A stretch of 64,000 nt of DNA, from NCBI RefSeq assembly GCF_900176145.1, contig NZ_FWWY01000001.1:3453011-3517010 (forward strand). Direction: 5' to 3'. A program made the position numbers and the translations under genes. Source of the stretch: Sulfobacillus thermosulfidooxidans DSM 9293. GTDB lineage: Bacteria; Bacillota; Sulfobacillia; Sulfobacillales; Sulfobacillaceae. Each line of letters opens with the position of its first letter. Position 1 is the stretch's first letter. Shown piece after piece: positions 17,901 through 25,522 of this stretch. Below the pieces are notes generated by a model. That model had not been told where the DNA came from and searched no databases. It saw nothing but the letters and a program-made list of their open reading frames with translations.

Positions 17901-18301
17901 CCGCTGTCTAGAAATAAATCCACAATATCTTTCAACCGCACAGCGCGCCCATTTAAGAGATATTCCGAATCGCCCGATAAATAATAACGACGAGTGACTG
18001 CCAAGGACTCAGGCCAATTCTCCATTTCGCCATCATGGTTATCAAATAAAAGCGTCACTTCCGCCATTTTCGCTCGCTGGCTTCGGCTGCCTGCATGCAA
18101 CAGGTCTTCCCAGCGCTCCGCACGTAGTTCCTTCACCCGTTGCTCACCTAGAGCCCAACGAATGGCGTCGATAACATTACTTTTGCCGCCCCCGTTTGGA
18201 CCCACGATCACGCTGATGCCGGGTTCTAAGGCAATGCGCGTATCTTGAGCAAATGATTTAAAACCATATAGGGTGATACTTTTTAGATACATCGAATCCA
18301 T
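14903..18301 (-). CDS. smc: Chromosome partition protein SMC
   Basis: A 1132-residue SMC ATPase of the condensin complex with ScpA/ScpB. The N-terminal head has YLKSITLYGFKSFA and Walker A GPNGGGKSN (the middle residue is more often Ser or Cys). The long coiled coil flanks a hinge near residues 500-640, with VRAVLQARKI and VTLDGQVILSGGAISGG. The C-terminal head has the signature LLSGGEKALGG and Walker B PFVVLDEVEAALDEAN. The start is ambiguous between ATG 18301 and ATG 18292; neither has a clear ribosome-binding site. rnc, normally just upstream, is separated by three plus-strand genes. Confidence 0.97.
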   Translation of the reverse strand: MDSMYLKSITLYGFKSFAQDTRIALEPGISVIVGPNGGGKSNVIDAIRWALGEQRVKELRAERWEDLLHAGSRSQRAKMAEVTLLFDNHDGEMENWPESLAVTRRYYLSGDSEYLLNGRAVRLKDIVDLFLDSGIGRFNYAIIGQGRVEAALLMKPKERLEQLEEAAGISRYKVKRKETLQHLTDVERNLDRLGDLIADVRQQKDAIAEEARIEKEYLELQHRHSELQMRYQLTQYDLAMREKQEWQETLQTLLAQRQSLQEELQALQIKQEEVDNNRQVMLHELEVVQSGLETRKHSLATVETRVARLEAELEGLEREANGLKQQAQWVAQQLDELDVKYPQHDLDAKIEPDSGADKELQDMEKNVQALQYALNESVRERNQLEQDLQNLENQQQELEKRLARLEGTFQIASTNEDLLSRLESLEQEERELQLEWEKAQKTQNVLREKRQTLQGELAKIVASINSSQKTLWELQAQVKAMKSLEDQAETLPLSVRAVLQARKIHHLEGILGTLSSLITVPVDYSQAIEIALGAQRHDLVTETEWHARQVIEWLKRQRAGRVTILPLDQIRAASIPDRDRALNQQKGVVGWAIDHIDFDERIFPAVSYVLGRVLLIESLDVANAIGRLHQFRYKMVTLDGQVILSGGAISGGSDRGRSNHFPQKTAALVEQINALTQSVARQQQRQEELEGQIAETQRQGEEAQLVVTRYAERLNHLRALLEGGKWNKDQVQELLTSLADHRTRIQEAKQALEQKIHHTHTIDQELAALKEAYNAHRQAYLSSQQVQSHRLELLARYVEEQQRLTQQAQEIDQRRQQLSTQMDEVLRALSAYRVERENMIERIDIESQRIQEYQKTLAQMDHDLQQLGSRIRSIDSEDRKMSGRITYIEQQLLKTTTRWDGYEPPKAEPLPDEEIPRAKTLLDEWQSALDQLGPIRPGVYALFTQLEERLAYLESERHDVELAKNELRETLRQIDHEVDARLAETASQVEEAFKQACLSLLGGEGGFRWIQGDERGIELWIRPPGKKPSTMTLLSGGEKALGGIAWLFALLSVRPSPFVVLDEVEAALDEANAQKVAQYIRAHHGRTQYVIVTHHKSTMTIADALWGVAGDGQGRSRLVSVRIEHTPLAEEG

Positions 18302-18425
18302 CCATTTCGTACAATATTAACCATATCTCATCTCTCGTGCTGACATTGTATCATAACCTCCCAATGAGCCTAAGAGGAGGGCCTGCCACGGCTTTAGGTC
18401 TGTCATACACGTCAGGTAATCCGAA

Positions 18426-18455
18426 TTGAACACTTCCTAAAATTACCACTATAGC
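18426..18455 (+). promoter_or_regulatory. Candidate promoter for the HTH/zinc-ribbon/PBP genes
   Basis: TTGAAC (18426-18431) and TATAGC (18450-18455) are separated by 18 bases. It is the best plus-strand match in the smc-divergent region of about 270 bases. A TATATT at 18482 is an alternative -10 without a good -35. Confidence 0.4.
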
Positions 18456-18569
18456 CATATACACACAATCATCGTAATTTCCTGTATATTGGGAAAGCCT
18501 GATGACGGGCATGCCTATCATCACCATTCCCCATCATGGCCTACTATTGCCAGGAGGCGATTATTTCTA

Positions 18570-19130
18570 ATGGAAGTGCTCAATCGAATGGCTTATCTAA
18601 TACTCGAAGATCCCTTCATCACGGCAGCGGAACTCTCACAAAAATTAGGGTATTCCGAGGAAAAAACAATTTATTATTGGCTAGCCAAGGCGCATTACCA
18701 AGGTTTGCAAGCCTTCAAACGGGCTGTTGTGGGGGGCCGTTTTCGATTGCCCGCACAAATAGCCAAGGAAACCGTATCCCAATACGGTCGATTGCCCGTT
18801 TTAGATGGTTTTAATGCTGACGGTAAGCCTATTCTCACCAAGGAATCGCTATCCGGTTCTCTCGCCGCCAATGTCCTAGGAAAAATGGCTTGGCGCTATC
18901 ACGGGCCGTCTCAAGGACCTGTACAAAGCGGTGATCTATTGCTATTGAGTCCTCTGCGCGATGAAGATCCGGCTAAATGGGTTCTGGCCGGGTCGACCAA
19001 ATTGCCGACCGTGTTAATGAAAGTCACCACAGGAACCGACACCTGCTATATTCGCCCGGATACCTGTGAAATCGCCAATTTCGACGTGGCAATGTACCGC
19101 ATTGTTCAAATCGTCCGCAATCTCTTTTGA
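18570..19130 (+). CDS. Helix-turn-helix protein with a LexA/S24-like C-terminal half
   Basis: A 186-residue protein I do not recognise by name. The N-terminal third looks like a DNA-binding helix-turn-helix (DPFITAAELSQKLGYSEEKTIYYWLAKA). The C-terminal half is beta-rich with GDLLLLSPL, WVLAGSTK and YRIVQIVRNLF, in a spacing that recalls the LexA/S24 peptidase fold. No Ser-Lys pair can be assigned, so self-cleavage is doubtful. ATG 18570 has AGGAGG 12 bases upstream, a longish gap. It is first in a plus-strand run with the zinc-ribbon membrane protein and the PBP, so it may regulate them; that is inference. Confidence 0.55.
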   Translation: MEVLNRMAYLILEDPFITAAELSQKLGYSEEKTIYYWLAKAHYQGLQAFKRAVVGGRFRLPAQIAKETVSQYGRLPVLDGFNADGKPILTKESLSGSLAANVLGKMAWRYHGPSQGPVQSGDLLLLSPLRDEDPAKWVLAGSTKLPTVLMKVTTGTDTCYIRPDTCEIANFDVAMYRIVQIVRNLF

Positions 19131-19324
19131 TTCGCTAGAACCGATGAGACTGGAATTGCGATCCACCACCACCAGCCTCCTCCAAGGTCAAAAGCGTATG
19201 TTTGTGTTACAATGGTCACCAATTAGGCGCAGCCAATCCCGGAGTGACATGGAGCCTAAAATTCCTTCAACGCCTCACGAATGATATAGTAGCGTTGATA
19301 CAGGATAATAAGGCGAGGGATGAC

Positions 19325-19756
19325 ATGGTGTATTGTCGTCATTGTGGCGATCAGATTCCGGTCGACAGCATTTTTTGCCCCAGTTGTGGCCAGAACTTGC
19401 TGCCTGAACCATCCAATTCCCGTCCCGAGCCGGCTCCAGGGGACACTTCTCCTCCGAAGAGCCGGAAGGGAGCGGATTGGATGACAAAAATGAAGGCGTT
19501 AGCCGGTCAACGTTACCTAGGGATTAAATCAAACGTTATACGGTTGGGGCAGATACGTCATCATGCGTTAGGATGGACCGTATCGCAGGTTTTATTTGTT
19601 GGAAGTGCTGCTTTTTCGTTGGTTGGGTTCGTTTGGAACCTGTTTGGGCATCGATCCGGCTTATCATGGATCGGCTTTGGGATTGTTCTCGGTCTTGGAG
19701 CGTTATATACCAAGGAGCCACCGAATAATGGCACTCCCCCCACTTTTGAGGGGTAA
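19325..19756 (+). CDS. Small membrane protein with N-terminal zinc ribbon
   Basis: A 143-residue protein of unknown function. It begins with a four-cysteine zinc ribbon (YCRHCGDQIP ... FCPSCGQNL), followed by a proline/serine-rich linker. Two hydrophobic segments follow near the C-terminus (VSQVLFVGSAAFSLVGFVW and WIGFGIVLGLGALY). A GAGGG box precedes ATG 19325; the longer frame to 19202 has no support. The next gene, 28 bases away, encodes a penicillin-binding protein that starts with a closely similar zinc ribbon, which suggests the two proteins share a partner or assemble together at the membrane. Confidence 0.7.
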   Translation: MVYCRHCGDQIPVDSIFCPSCGQNLLPEPSNSRPEPAPGDTSPPKSRKGADWMTKMKALAGQRYLGIKSNVIRLGQIRHHALGWTVSQVLFVGSAAFSLVGFVWNLFGHRSGLSWIGFGIVLGLGALYTKEPPNNGTPPTFEG

Positions 19757-19784
19757 CTTGCAAACAAGGAGATGACAAGATAGC

Positions 19785-22394
19785 GTGCGTTGCCCGAAAT
19801 GTGGACAGGATAATACGGCCGGTTCGGCATTTTGTCGATTCTGCGGACGCAAATTGCCTGATCCCGCTAAAAAACGCCGTGCGTTCGCGATCCCTCCGTT
19901 CAGTTCAGCATCGTCGAAAGCCAAGGGTTCAGCCCAAGACACTAAAGCAAAGAAATCCGGCAAAGTCCAAGGACGACGAGTACGCTGGGGACGCGTCGTC
20001 CTGTTAACGGTTACCGGATTAATGGTCAGCGGATTTGGTTACGGTGGCTATATTGCCTATCAAGCGTGGAAATCATTACCTTCCGTGCAGTCCATGGTCT
20101 CTTTACAAGCCATGGGCCAAGACTCTGTTATCTATGATCGATTTGGTCAACCCGTAGCCCGACTACACGGAACAGTCAACCGGGTGAATGTCCCGCTTTC
20201 TGCTATTTCTCCTAACATGCAACATGCCATTATTGCCATCGAGGATCACAACTTCTATTCGAATCCCGGATTTGACATCACATCCATTATCCGGGCGGCG
20301 ATTGTGGACATTGTGCACCATAGTGCGGTACAAGGAGCCAGTACGATCACGGAGCAATTAGCCAAAGATTTATATTTAAGTGACAAGAAAACCTTGGTGC
20401 GTAAGGCACAGGAGTTTATGATTGGGCTCGAACTTGCCCACACGTATTCCAAACAGCAAATTTTGGATATGTATCTCAACGAGGTTTACCTAGGCGATGG
20501 GGCTAGCGGAATATATGCCGCATCCAAAGCCTATTTCGATGAAACACCTGCCCAATTGACTGTGGCTCAAGCGGCAATGTTAGCGGGATTGCCTCAGGCC
20601 CCATCACTTTATGATCCCTTGGTGAATTTCAAATTGGCCAAACAACGTCAGTTACAGGTCCTTAATGCTATGGTGAAATATGGATATCTCACCCCCGCTC
20701 AAGCCAAAGCAGCCTATGCAGCCCCGGTGAATCTGCATCCTGTCTCTGTCGATTCGGCTAATAGCCAAATCTATCCCTATCCATGGTATGTGGATCATGT
20801 CATTCGCGTTTTACAGGAGAAAGGATTTACGGGTACACAGATTTTTGACGGTGGCCTTAAAATCTACACAGCATTAGATCCCACTGTGTACAACATCGCA
20901 CAAAATGCGGTCGACCAATGGATGAATTATAATTTTGGCGTCTCGCACTCGGCTGATCCCACCTACCAAGCTGCCGCTGTCGTCGAAGACCCTCATAATG
21001 GCTACATTCTGGCTGTCATTGGCGGCCGCACATTTTCGCAACCATTCCAAGAAGATTTGGCTACAAATCCCAGTGTCCAGCGGTCTACGGGTTCCTCTAT
21101 TAAACCGTTGTTAGAGTATACTCCGGCGATTGTGAAGGGATATACTCAAATGTCGGTAATCCAAGACGTGCCGATTTTCAAGGTCAATGGCCAATGGTGG
21201 CCTCACAATGATAATCACCTGTACCGAGGTTATCTGGACTTACGTGATGCACTCGCCATTTCTGATAATGACGTTGCTGTCCATTTACTTCATGATATCG
21301 GTCTCACTTATGGCTATGATTTTGCCAAGTACAAATTTGGATTACCCTTGACCCAAGCGGATCTCCATGCGGGGCTGGGTATCGCCATAGGCGGACTCAA
21401 GGAAGGGTTTAATGTTTACGAAATGACCCAAGCCTATGCGACATTTCCCAACAACGGCGTGCGCATGAAACCTATTTGGGTCACAAAAGTCGTCAACGCC
21501 GATGGAGCCGTTGTCTATCAAGATACGCCCCATGGCACGGTAGAGTTTAGTCCCCAAGTGGCTTATATCATGGATAAAATGATGGAACGGGTTTTAGATC
21601 CCAATCCTATCCCCTCCATCGGTCCCGGTTCCCTTGCTACAGGATATGATTTAGGCATTGGACGACCGGCAGCAGGAAAAACCGGTACCAATAACGGAGA
21701 AGCGGATGCCTGGTTCATGGGTTACACGCCACAACTCGTCGTAGGCGTCTGGGAAGGGAATCGCAAAGGAGAATACCCTCAACCATCAACTCCCAATGGT
21801 CCCGCTTATGGCGACGTGGCAGCAGGTCCCATTTGGAAAACGATTATGGAGCAAGTCAATCAGGCTGAGCACATACCTGTTGAACATTTTCCCCGTCCCA
21901 GTGGGATGGTGTATGTGCCCGATGTAAGTATCACGTCAGGAAAAATAGCCAGTCAATATGCTCCCAGTTCGGATGTTCAAGGCGCCTGGTTTATTCAAGG
22001 CACGCAACCCACGTCGATTGGCAATACCCACTACCCAGTTAAGGTCGTGGCAAACCACCCCAATGAGTTATGGCAGCAGGGTTGTGGTCCCTACGTGACC
22101 TCAGTATTTCTCCGCCGAGAATCTGATTGGCATCCCGGTGTACCAATTCCTTGGGATGCAAAGTATTGGGCTCCCACAAAAATGTGCACGCCCAATCAAC
22201 AACCGTCTCCCTCTCCATCGTCTAGCCCGAGTTCGTCAACATCGCCATCGGGCCAGTCCACATCCTCCTCGCCTTCGGCAACCATTCCTTCGCCACCGCC
22301 AAAAACGACTCCGTCGAGTACCCCTTCTGCCCTTGCAGGTGACGTGAATAAACCGAGTCGTCCTTCTTCTAATCAACCAGGTCCCGGACATTAA
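19785..22394 (+). CDS. Class A penicillin-binding protein with N-terminal zinc ribbon
   Basis: An 869-residue bifunctional peptidoglycan synthase. Order: cytoplasmic zinc ribbon (CPKCGQDN ... FCRFCGRKL, residues 3-25), basic linker, transmembrane segment near residues 70-95, and GT51 glycosyltransferase. The transpeptidase follows with SxxK in STGSSIKPL, SDN in ISDNDVAVH and KTG in AGKTGTNNGEADAW. A Ser/Pro-rich tail of about 65 residues ends it. In the glycosyltransferase, EDHNFYSNPGFD lacks the usual His and GASTITEQLAKD has Glu where Gln is usual. Start is GTG 19785, 13 bases after an AAGGAG box. The zinc-ribbon fusion is unusual for this enzyme class. Confidence 0.92.
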   Translation: MRCPKCGQDNTAGSAFCRFCGRKLPDPAKKRRAFAIPPFSSASSKAKGSAQDTKAKKSGKVQGRRVRWGRVVLLTVTGLMVSGFGYGGYIAYQAWKSLPSVQSMVSLQAMGQDSVIYDRFGQPVARLHGTVNRVNVPLSAISPNMQHAIIAIEDHNFYSNPGFDITSIIRAAIVDIVHHSAVQGASTITEQLAKDLYLSDKKTLVRKAQEFMIGLELAHTYSKQQILDMYLNEVYLGDGASGIYAASKAYFDETPAQLTVAQAAMLAGLPQAPSLYDPLVNFKLAKQRQLQVLNAMVKYGYLTPAQAKAAYAAPVNLHPVSVDSANSQIYPYPWYVDHVIRVLQEKGFTGTQIFDGGLKIYTALDPTVYNIAQNAVDQWMNYNFGVSHSADPTYQAAAVVEDPHNGYILAVIGGRTFSQPFQEDLATNPSVQRSTGSSIKPLLEYTPAIVKGYTQMSVIQDVPIFKVNGQWWPHNDNHLYRGYLDLRDALAISDNDVAVHLLHDIGLTYGYDFAKYKFGLPLTQADLHAGLGIAIGGLKEGFNVYEMTQAYATFPNNGVRMKPIWVTKVVNADGAVVYQDTPHGTVEFSPQVAYIMDKMMERVLDPNPIPSIGPGSLATGYDLGIGRPAAGKTGTNNGEADAWFMGYTPQLVVGVWEGNRKGEYPQPSTPNGPAYGDVAAGPIWKTIMEQVNQAEHIPVEHFPRPSGMVYVPDVSITSGKIASQYAPSSDVQGAWFIQGTQPTSIGNTHYPVKVVANHPNELWQQGCGPYVTSVFLRRESDWHPGVPIPWDAKYWAPTKMCTPNQQPSPSPSSSPSSSTSPSGQSTSSSPSATIPSPPPKTTPSSTPSALAGDVNKPSRPSSNQPGPGH

Positions 22395-22399
22395 CCGAA

Positions 22400-22442
22400 A
22401 CAAGACGACGGCGGAGCCTTGCGCTACGCCGTCTTGTTTTCT
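22400..22442. terminator. Terminator shared by the PBP gene and rnc
   Basis: An inverted repeat (CAAGAC-GAC-GGCG against CGCCGTCTTG) with T-rich flanks on both sides (GTTTTC on plus, GTTTCG on minus) lies between the convergent PBP and rnc genes. It can serve both strands. Confidence 0.7.
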
Positions 22443-22461
22443 CACATTATCGTAAAGACCA

Positions 22462-23181
22462 TTAATCGGGTGAAGAAGCCGAAGGATGCGGAGAAGGTGA
22501 AGCCTTTTCGGCTTCCTCCATTAAATGTTTTAACGCCAAACGAGCACTTTGCTGTTCCGCTTCCTTTTTGCTGTGGCCGATAGCCCGACCTATGGGAATA
22601 CCTCCCACGGACACCTCGACTTCAAAACTCTTGGCATGGTCAGGACCATAAGATCCCACGACTTCGTAGGTAGCTTCCTCGCCACGACGACGAAGCCATT
22701 CATTGAGAGCCGTTTTATGATCTCGTCCTGTTTCCCGTTGCTCCACGCTAGTCAGGGCAAAGCTCAGAACCTCCTGAATGAACTGTCGAGCTTGTTCCAA
22801 GCCGCTATCCAGATAGATCGCACCGATAATGGCCTCCATAGCATCCGCAAGCAGGGAATGCTTAGCGCGACCCCCACTGCGTTCTTCTCCACGCCCTAGC
22901 CGCAACAATTCACCAACATGCAGATTTGTTGCGGCTTCAGCTAAAGTCGCCTCACACACGATGGCCGCTCGCCCTTGGCTCAGCTGTCCTTCTGTCCAGT
23001 GGCTATTGTGATGATATAGCCACTCGGTGACGACCAGTTGCAAAACCGAGTCTCCAAGAAACTCTAGTCGCTCATTATGCGTCTCTTTACGAAATCCTTC
23101 ATTAGCATAAGACGAATGCGTCAGGGCTTGTTTTAGAAGATTCTGATCTTTTACCCACTGACTTAAATAATTGCTGTTCAT
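22462..23181 (-). CDS. rnc: Ribonuclease III
   Basis: A 239-residue double-strand-specific RNase for rRNA and mRNA processing. The catalytic signature NERLEFLGDSVLQLVV and the second acidic motif in LADAMEAIIGAIYLDSG are intact. The C-terminal dsRNA-binding domain spans about residues 150-225 (KTALNEWLRRRG ... HSKKEAEQQSARLAL). ATG 23181 overlaps the fabF stop as ATGA, with GGGAG 8 bases upstream. The frame open to 23298 lies inside fabF. The gene ends the fap operon; smc does not follow, unlike Bacillus. Confidence 0.95.
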   Translation of the reverse strand: MNSNYLSQWVKDQNLLKQALTHSSYANEGFRKETHNERLEFLGDSVLQLVVTEWLYHHNSHWTEGQLSQGRAAIVCEATLAEAATNLHVGELLRLGRGEERSGGRAKHSLLADAMEAIIGAIYLDSGLEQARQFIQEVLSFALTSVEQRETGRDHKTALNEWLRRRGEEATYEVVGSYGPDHAKSFEVEVSVGGIPIGRAIGHSKKEAEQQSARLALKHLMEEAEKASPSPHPSASSPD

Positions 23182-24416
23182 GGAATATACTCCCGAGCAA
23201 TAAGTGACGCATTTTGACCGCCAAAACCAAAGGCATTGGACATCACGACATGAATATCGCGCGATTGAGGCCGGTTTGGCACATAGTTCAAATCGCAATC
23301 GGGGCTGGCATGTTCTAAATTGACCGTTGGCGGCACAGTTTGGTATTGCAAAGCTAGGATTGACGCAATCATCTCAACTGCCCCGGCAGCTCCCAATAGG
23401 TGACCTGTTGATGATTTGGTGGACGACACCGCTAATTGATAGGCGTGGTCACCAAAGACATCTTTGATGGCTAAGGTTTCAGCCAGATCGCCCTTCATTG
23501 TAGAGGTCCCATGCGCATTAATATAATCCACTTCTTCCGGTTTTATCCCGGCATCATGAATTGCGCGGCGCATCGCTTGCGCCGCACCACGGCCTTCCGG
23601 ATGCGGTTCGACCACATGATAGGCATCCGCTGACCGTCCATAGCCGATGAGCTCGGCATATATGCGGGCTCCACGATTTTTAGCATGCGTCAGGGATTCC
23701 AGTACTAAAAATCCGGCCCCCTCACCCATGACAAATCCGTCCCGTTCCTGATCAAAGGGGCGCGAGGCATGTTCCGGGTCGTCGTTACGAGTCGACATCG
23801 CTTTCATGGCACAGAATCCCGCAAAGGAAATCGGCAGTAGTACCGCCTCCGTTCCTCCCGCCAGCATGACATCTGCTTCACCAAATTGAATGGCTCGCAT
23901 GGCATCGCCTAAAGCGCTGCCTGATGACGCGCAGGCCGTAACCAATGTGACATTAGGTCCCTGCAGATTAAATCGCATAGCGACCTGACCACCCGCAATA
24001 TTGCCGATCATTTTCGGAATGAAAAATGGATTCACACGCCCTGGCCCTCGTGATAACAGGGTTTCGTGTTGGTCGGTTAATGTTTCCATTCCTCCGATAC
24101 CTGTCCCGACCGAAACTCCTGCCCGATCGGGATCCAGATCCGATAATCCCGCATCGTCATACGCGTCTTGTGCAGCTCCTATGGCTAGCTGCACAAATCG
24201 ATCCATATGCCGTATTTCTTTTTTTTCGAGATACTTAAGAGGATCAAAATCGTGCACCTCAGCCGCAATTCGGGTCGAGAAAGGTGAGGCATCAAATCGG
24301 GTTACGGGTCCGACAGCACTTCGTCCACTGGTCAGACCTGCCCAAAAGTTCTCGAGGCCTGATCCAACTGGGGAAATCACTCCCATTCCCGTAACCACTA
24401 CGCGTTCGCGCTGCAT
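23178..24416 (-). CDS. fabF: Beta-ketoacyl-ACP synthase II
   Basis: A 412-residue condensing enzyme that elongates acyl-ACP with malonyl-ACP. The Cys-His-His triad is in VTACASSGSALGD, NAHGTSTMKGD and SSTKSSTGHLLGAAG. MQRERVVVTGMGVISPVG and GFGGQNASL are standard for FabF. It sits between acpP and rnc in the fatty-acid operon. Confidence 0.97.
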   Translation of the reverse strand: MQRERVVVTGMGVISPVGSGLENFWAGLTSGRSAVGPVTRFDASPFSTRIAAEVHDFDPLKYLEKKEIRHMDRFVQLAIGAAQDAYDDAGLSDLDPDRAGVSVGTGIGGMETLTDQHETLLSRGPGRVNPFFIPKMIGNIAGGQVAMRFNLQGPNVTLVTACASSGSALGDAMRAIQFGEADVMLAGGTEAVLLPISFAGFCAMKAMSTRNDDPEHASRPFDQERDGFVMGEGAGFLVLESLTHAKNRGARIYAELIGYGRSADAYHVVEPHPEGRGAAQAMRRAIHDAGIKPEEVDYINAHGTSTMKGDLAETLAIKDVFGDHAYQLAVSSTKSSTGHLLGAAGAVEMIASILALQYQTVPPTVNLEHASPDCDLNYVPNRPQSRDIHVVMSNAFGFGGQNASLIAREYIP

Positions 24417-24472
24417 TCGTTACTCCCTCCCCCAGTCACCGGGAATCCGCTCCCCTAGACTAGGGCCGTAAA

Positions 24473-24715
24473 TTAGGCGTTTTCCCGAATATATTCCACT
24501 GCATCGTTGACAGTGCTGATTTTTTCTGCTTCATCATCAGGAATCTCAAGACCAAATTCTTCTTCCAGAGCCATAATCAATTCCACAATGTCTAACGAGT
24601 CTGCCCCTAAATCATCAATAAATGAGGCTTCTGGAGTGACCTCTTCCTCATCCACACCCAGTTGATCCACAATAATTTCTTTCACTTTGTCGAAAACCTG
24701 TTCTTTGTTTGCCAC
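24473..24715 (-). CDS. acpP: Acyl carrier protein
   Basis: An 80-residue acidic carrier protein. The phosphopantetheine attachment Ser lies in [13 protein letters not shown]. Start is GTG 24715 with a strong GGAGGTG box 6-7 bases upstream. It lies between fabG and fabF, the conserved position. Confidence 0.97.
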   Translation of the reverse strand: MANKEQVFDKVKEIIVDQLGVDEEEVTPEASFIDDLGADSLDIVELIMALEEEFGLEIPDDEAEKISTVNDAVEYIRENA

Positions 24716-24734
24716 TTTCTAGACACCTCCAAAA

Positions 24735-25475
24735 TTAGTCCATTACAAGGCCGCCGTCTACAACTAGCGTCTGACCCGTAATGTAATCAGCCTGAACAAG
24801 AAACCATACGGCATCGGCAACGTCTTCCGGTCGCCCCGCACGTCCCAGTGGCACTTGCCGTACCAATTGATCATACGCATCCTGGTTCATGTGTTGAGAC
24901 ATTTCTGTATCAATAATCCCGGGAGCGACAACATTGGCCGTAATCTGCCGAGATGCCACTTCACGTGCTACAGAACGCATAAATCCTATAACTCCGGCTT
25001 TTGCCGCTGCGTAATTGGCTTGGCCCGCATTGCCCAAAATTCCTGCGATTGAGGAAATCGTTACAATGCGTCCAAATTTGTGCTTGAGCATAGGACGCAA
25101 CGCTGCGCGGGTACACGCGAAGACTCCGGTAAGGTTGGTTGCGATAACCTGTTCCCAATCATCAGTACGCATGCGCAGCAATAACGTGTCCCGAGTAATC
25201 CCTGCATTATTCACCAATATATCCAAGCGACCCCAATCTTCAATCACCGAATTGACAAGAGACTGTGCTTCGTCAACATTCGAAATATCAGCGGGGTAGA
25301 GCGCACATTGCCCGCCATGCGACCGGATGATCTCTTGGGTCTCTTGTGCAGCGGCATCATTACCCCGGTAATTGACCGCTACCGTAATACCTTGTTGGGC
25401 TAATTTTAGAGCGATGGCGCGACCTATGCCCCTGGAGGCACCCGTCACCAACGCCGTTCTTTGTTCCCAAGGCAC
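24735..25475 (-). CDS. fabG: 3-oxoacyl-ACP reductase
   Basis: A 246-residue short-chain dehydrogenase that reduces 3-oxoacyl-ACP with NADPH. TGASRGIGRAI binds the cofactor; NNAG, SSIAG and YAAAK hold the catalytic Asn, Ser, Tyr and Lys. GTG 25475 has GAGAGG 8 bases upstream and is favoured over TTG 25481. Confidence 0.96.
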   Translation of the reverse strand: MPWEQRTALVTGASRGIGRAIALKLAQQGITVAVNYRGNDAAAQETQEIIRSHGGQCALYPADISNVDEAQSLVNSVIEDWGRLDILVNNAGITRDTLLLRMRTDDWEQVIATNLTGVFACTRAALRPMLKHKFGRIVTISSIAGILGNAGQANYAAAKAGVIGFMRSVAREVASRQITANVVAPGIIDTEMSQHMNQDAYDQLVRQVPLGRAGRPEDVADAVWFLVQADYITGQTLVVDGGLVMD

Positions 25476-25522
25476 CCGCAAATCCTCTCCCTATCGGTCA
25501 TATGGCTTCCAGGCGATAATTC

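Noticed and set aside
24001-24471. 156-residue plus-strand open frame over fabF
   Set aside because: A shadow of fabF codon structure; no start site or homology features.
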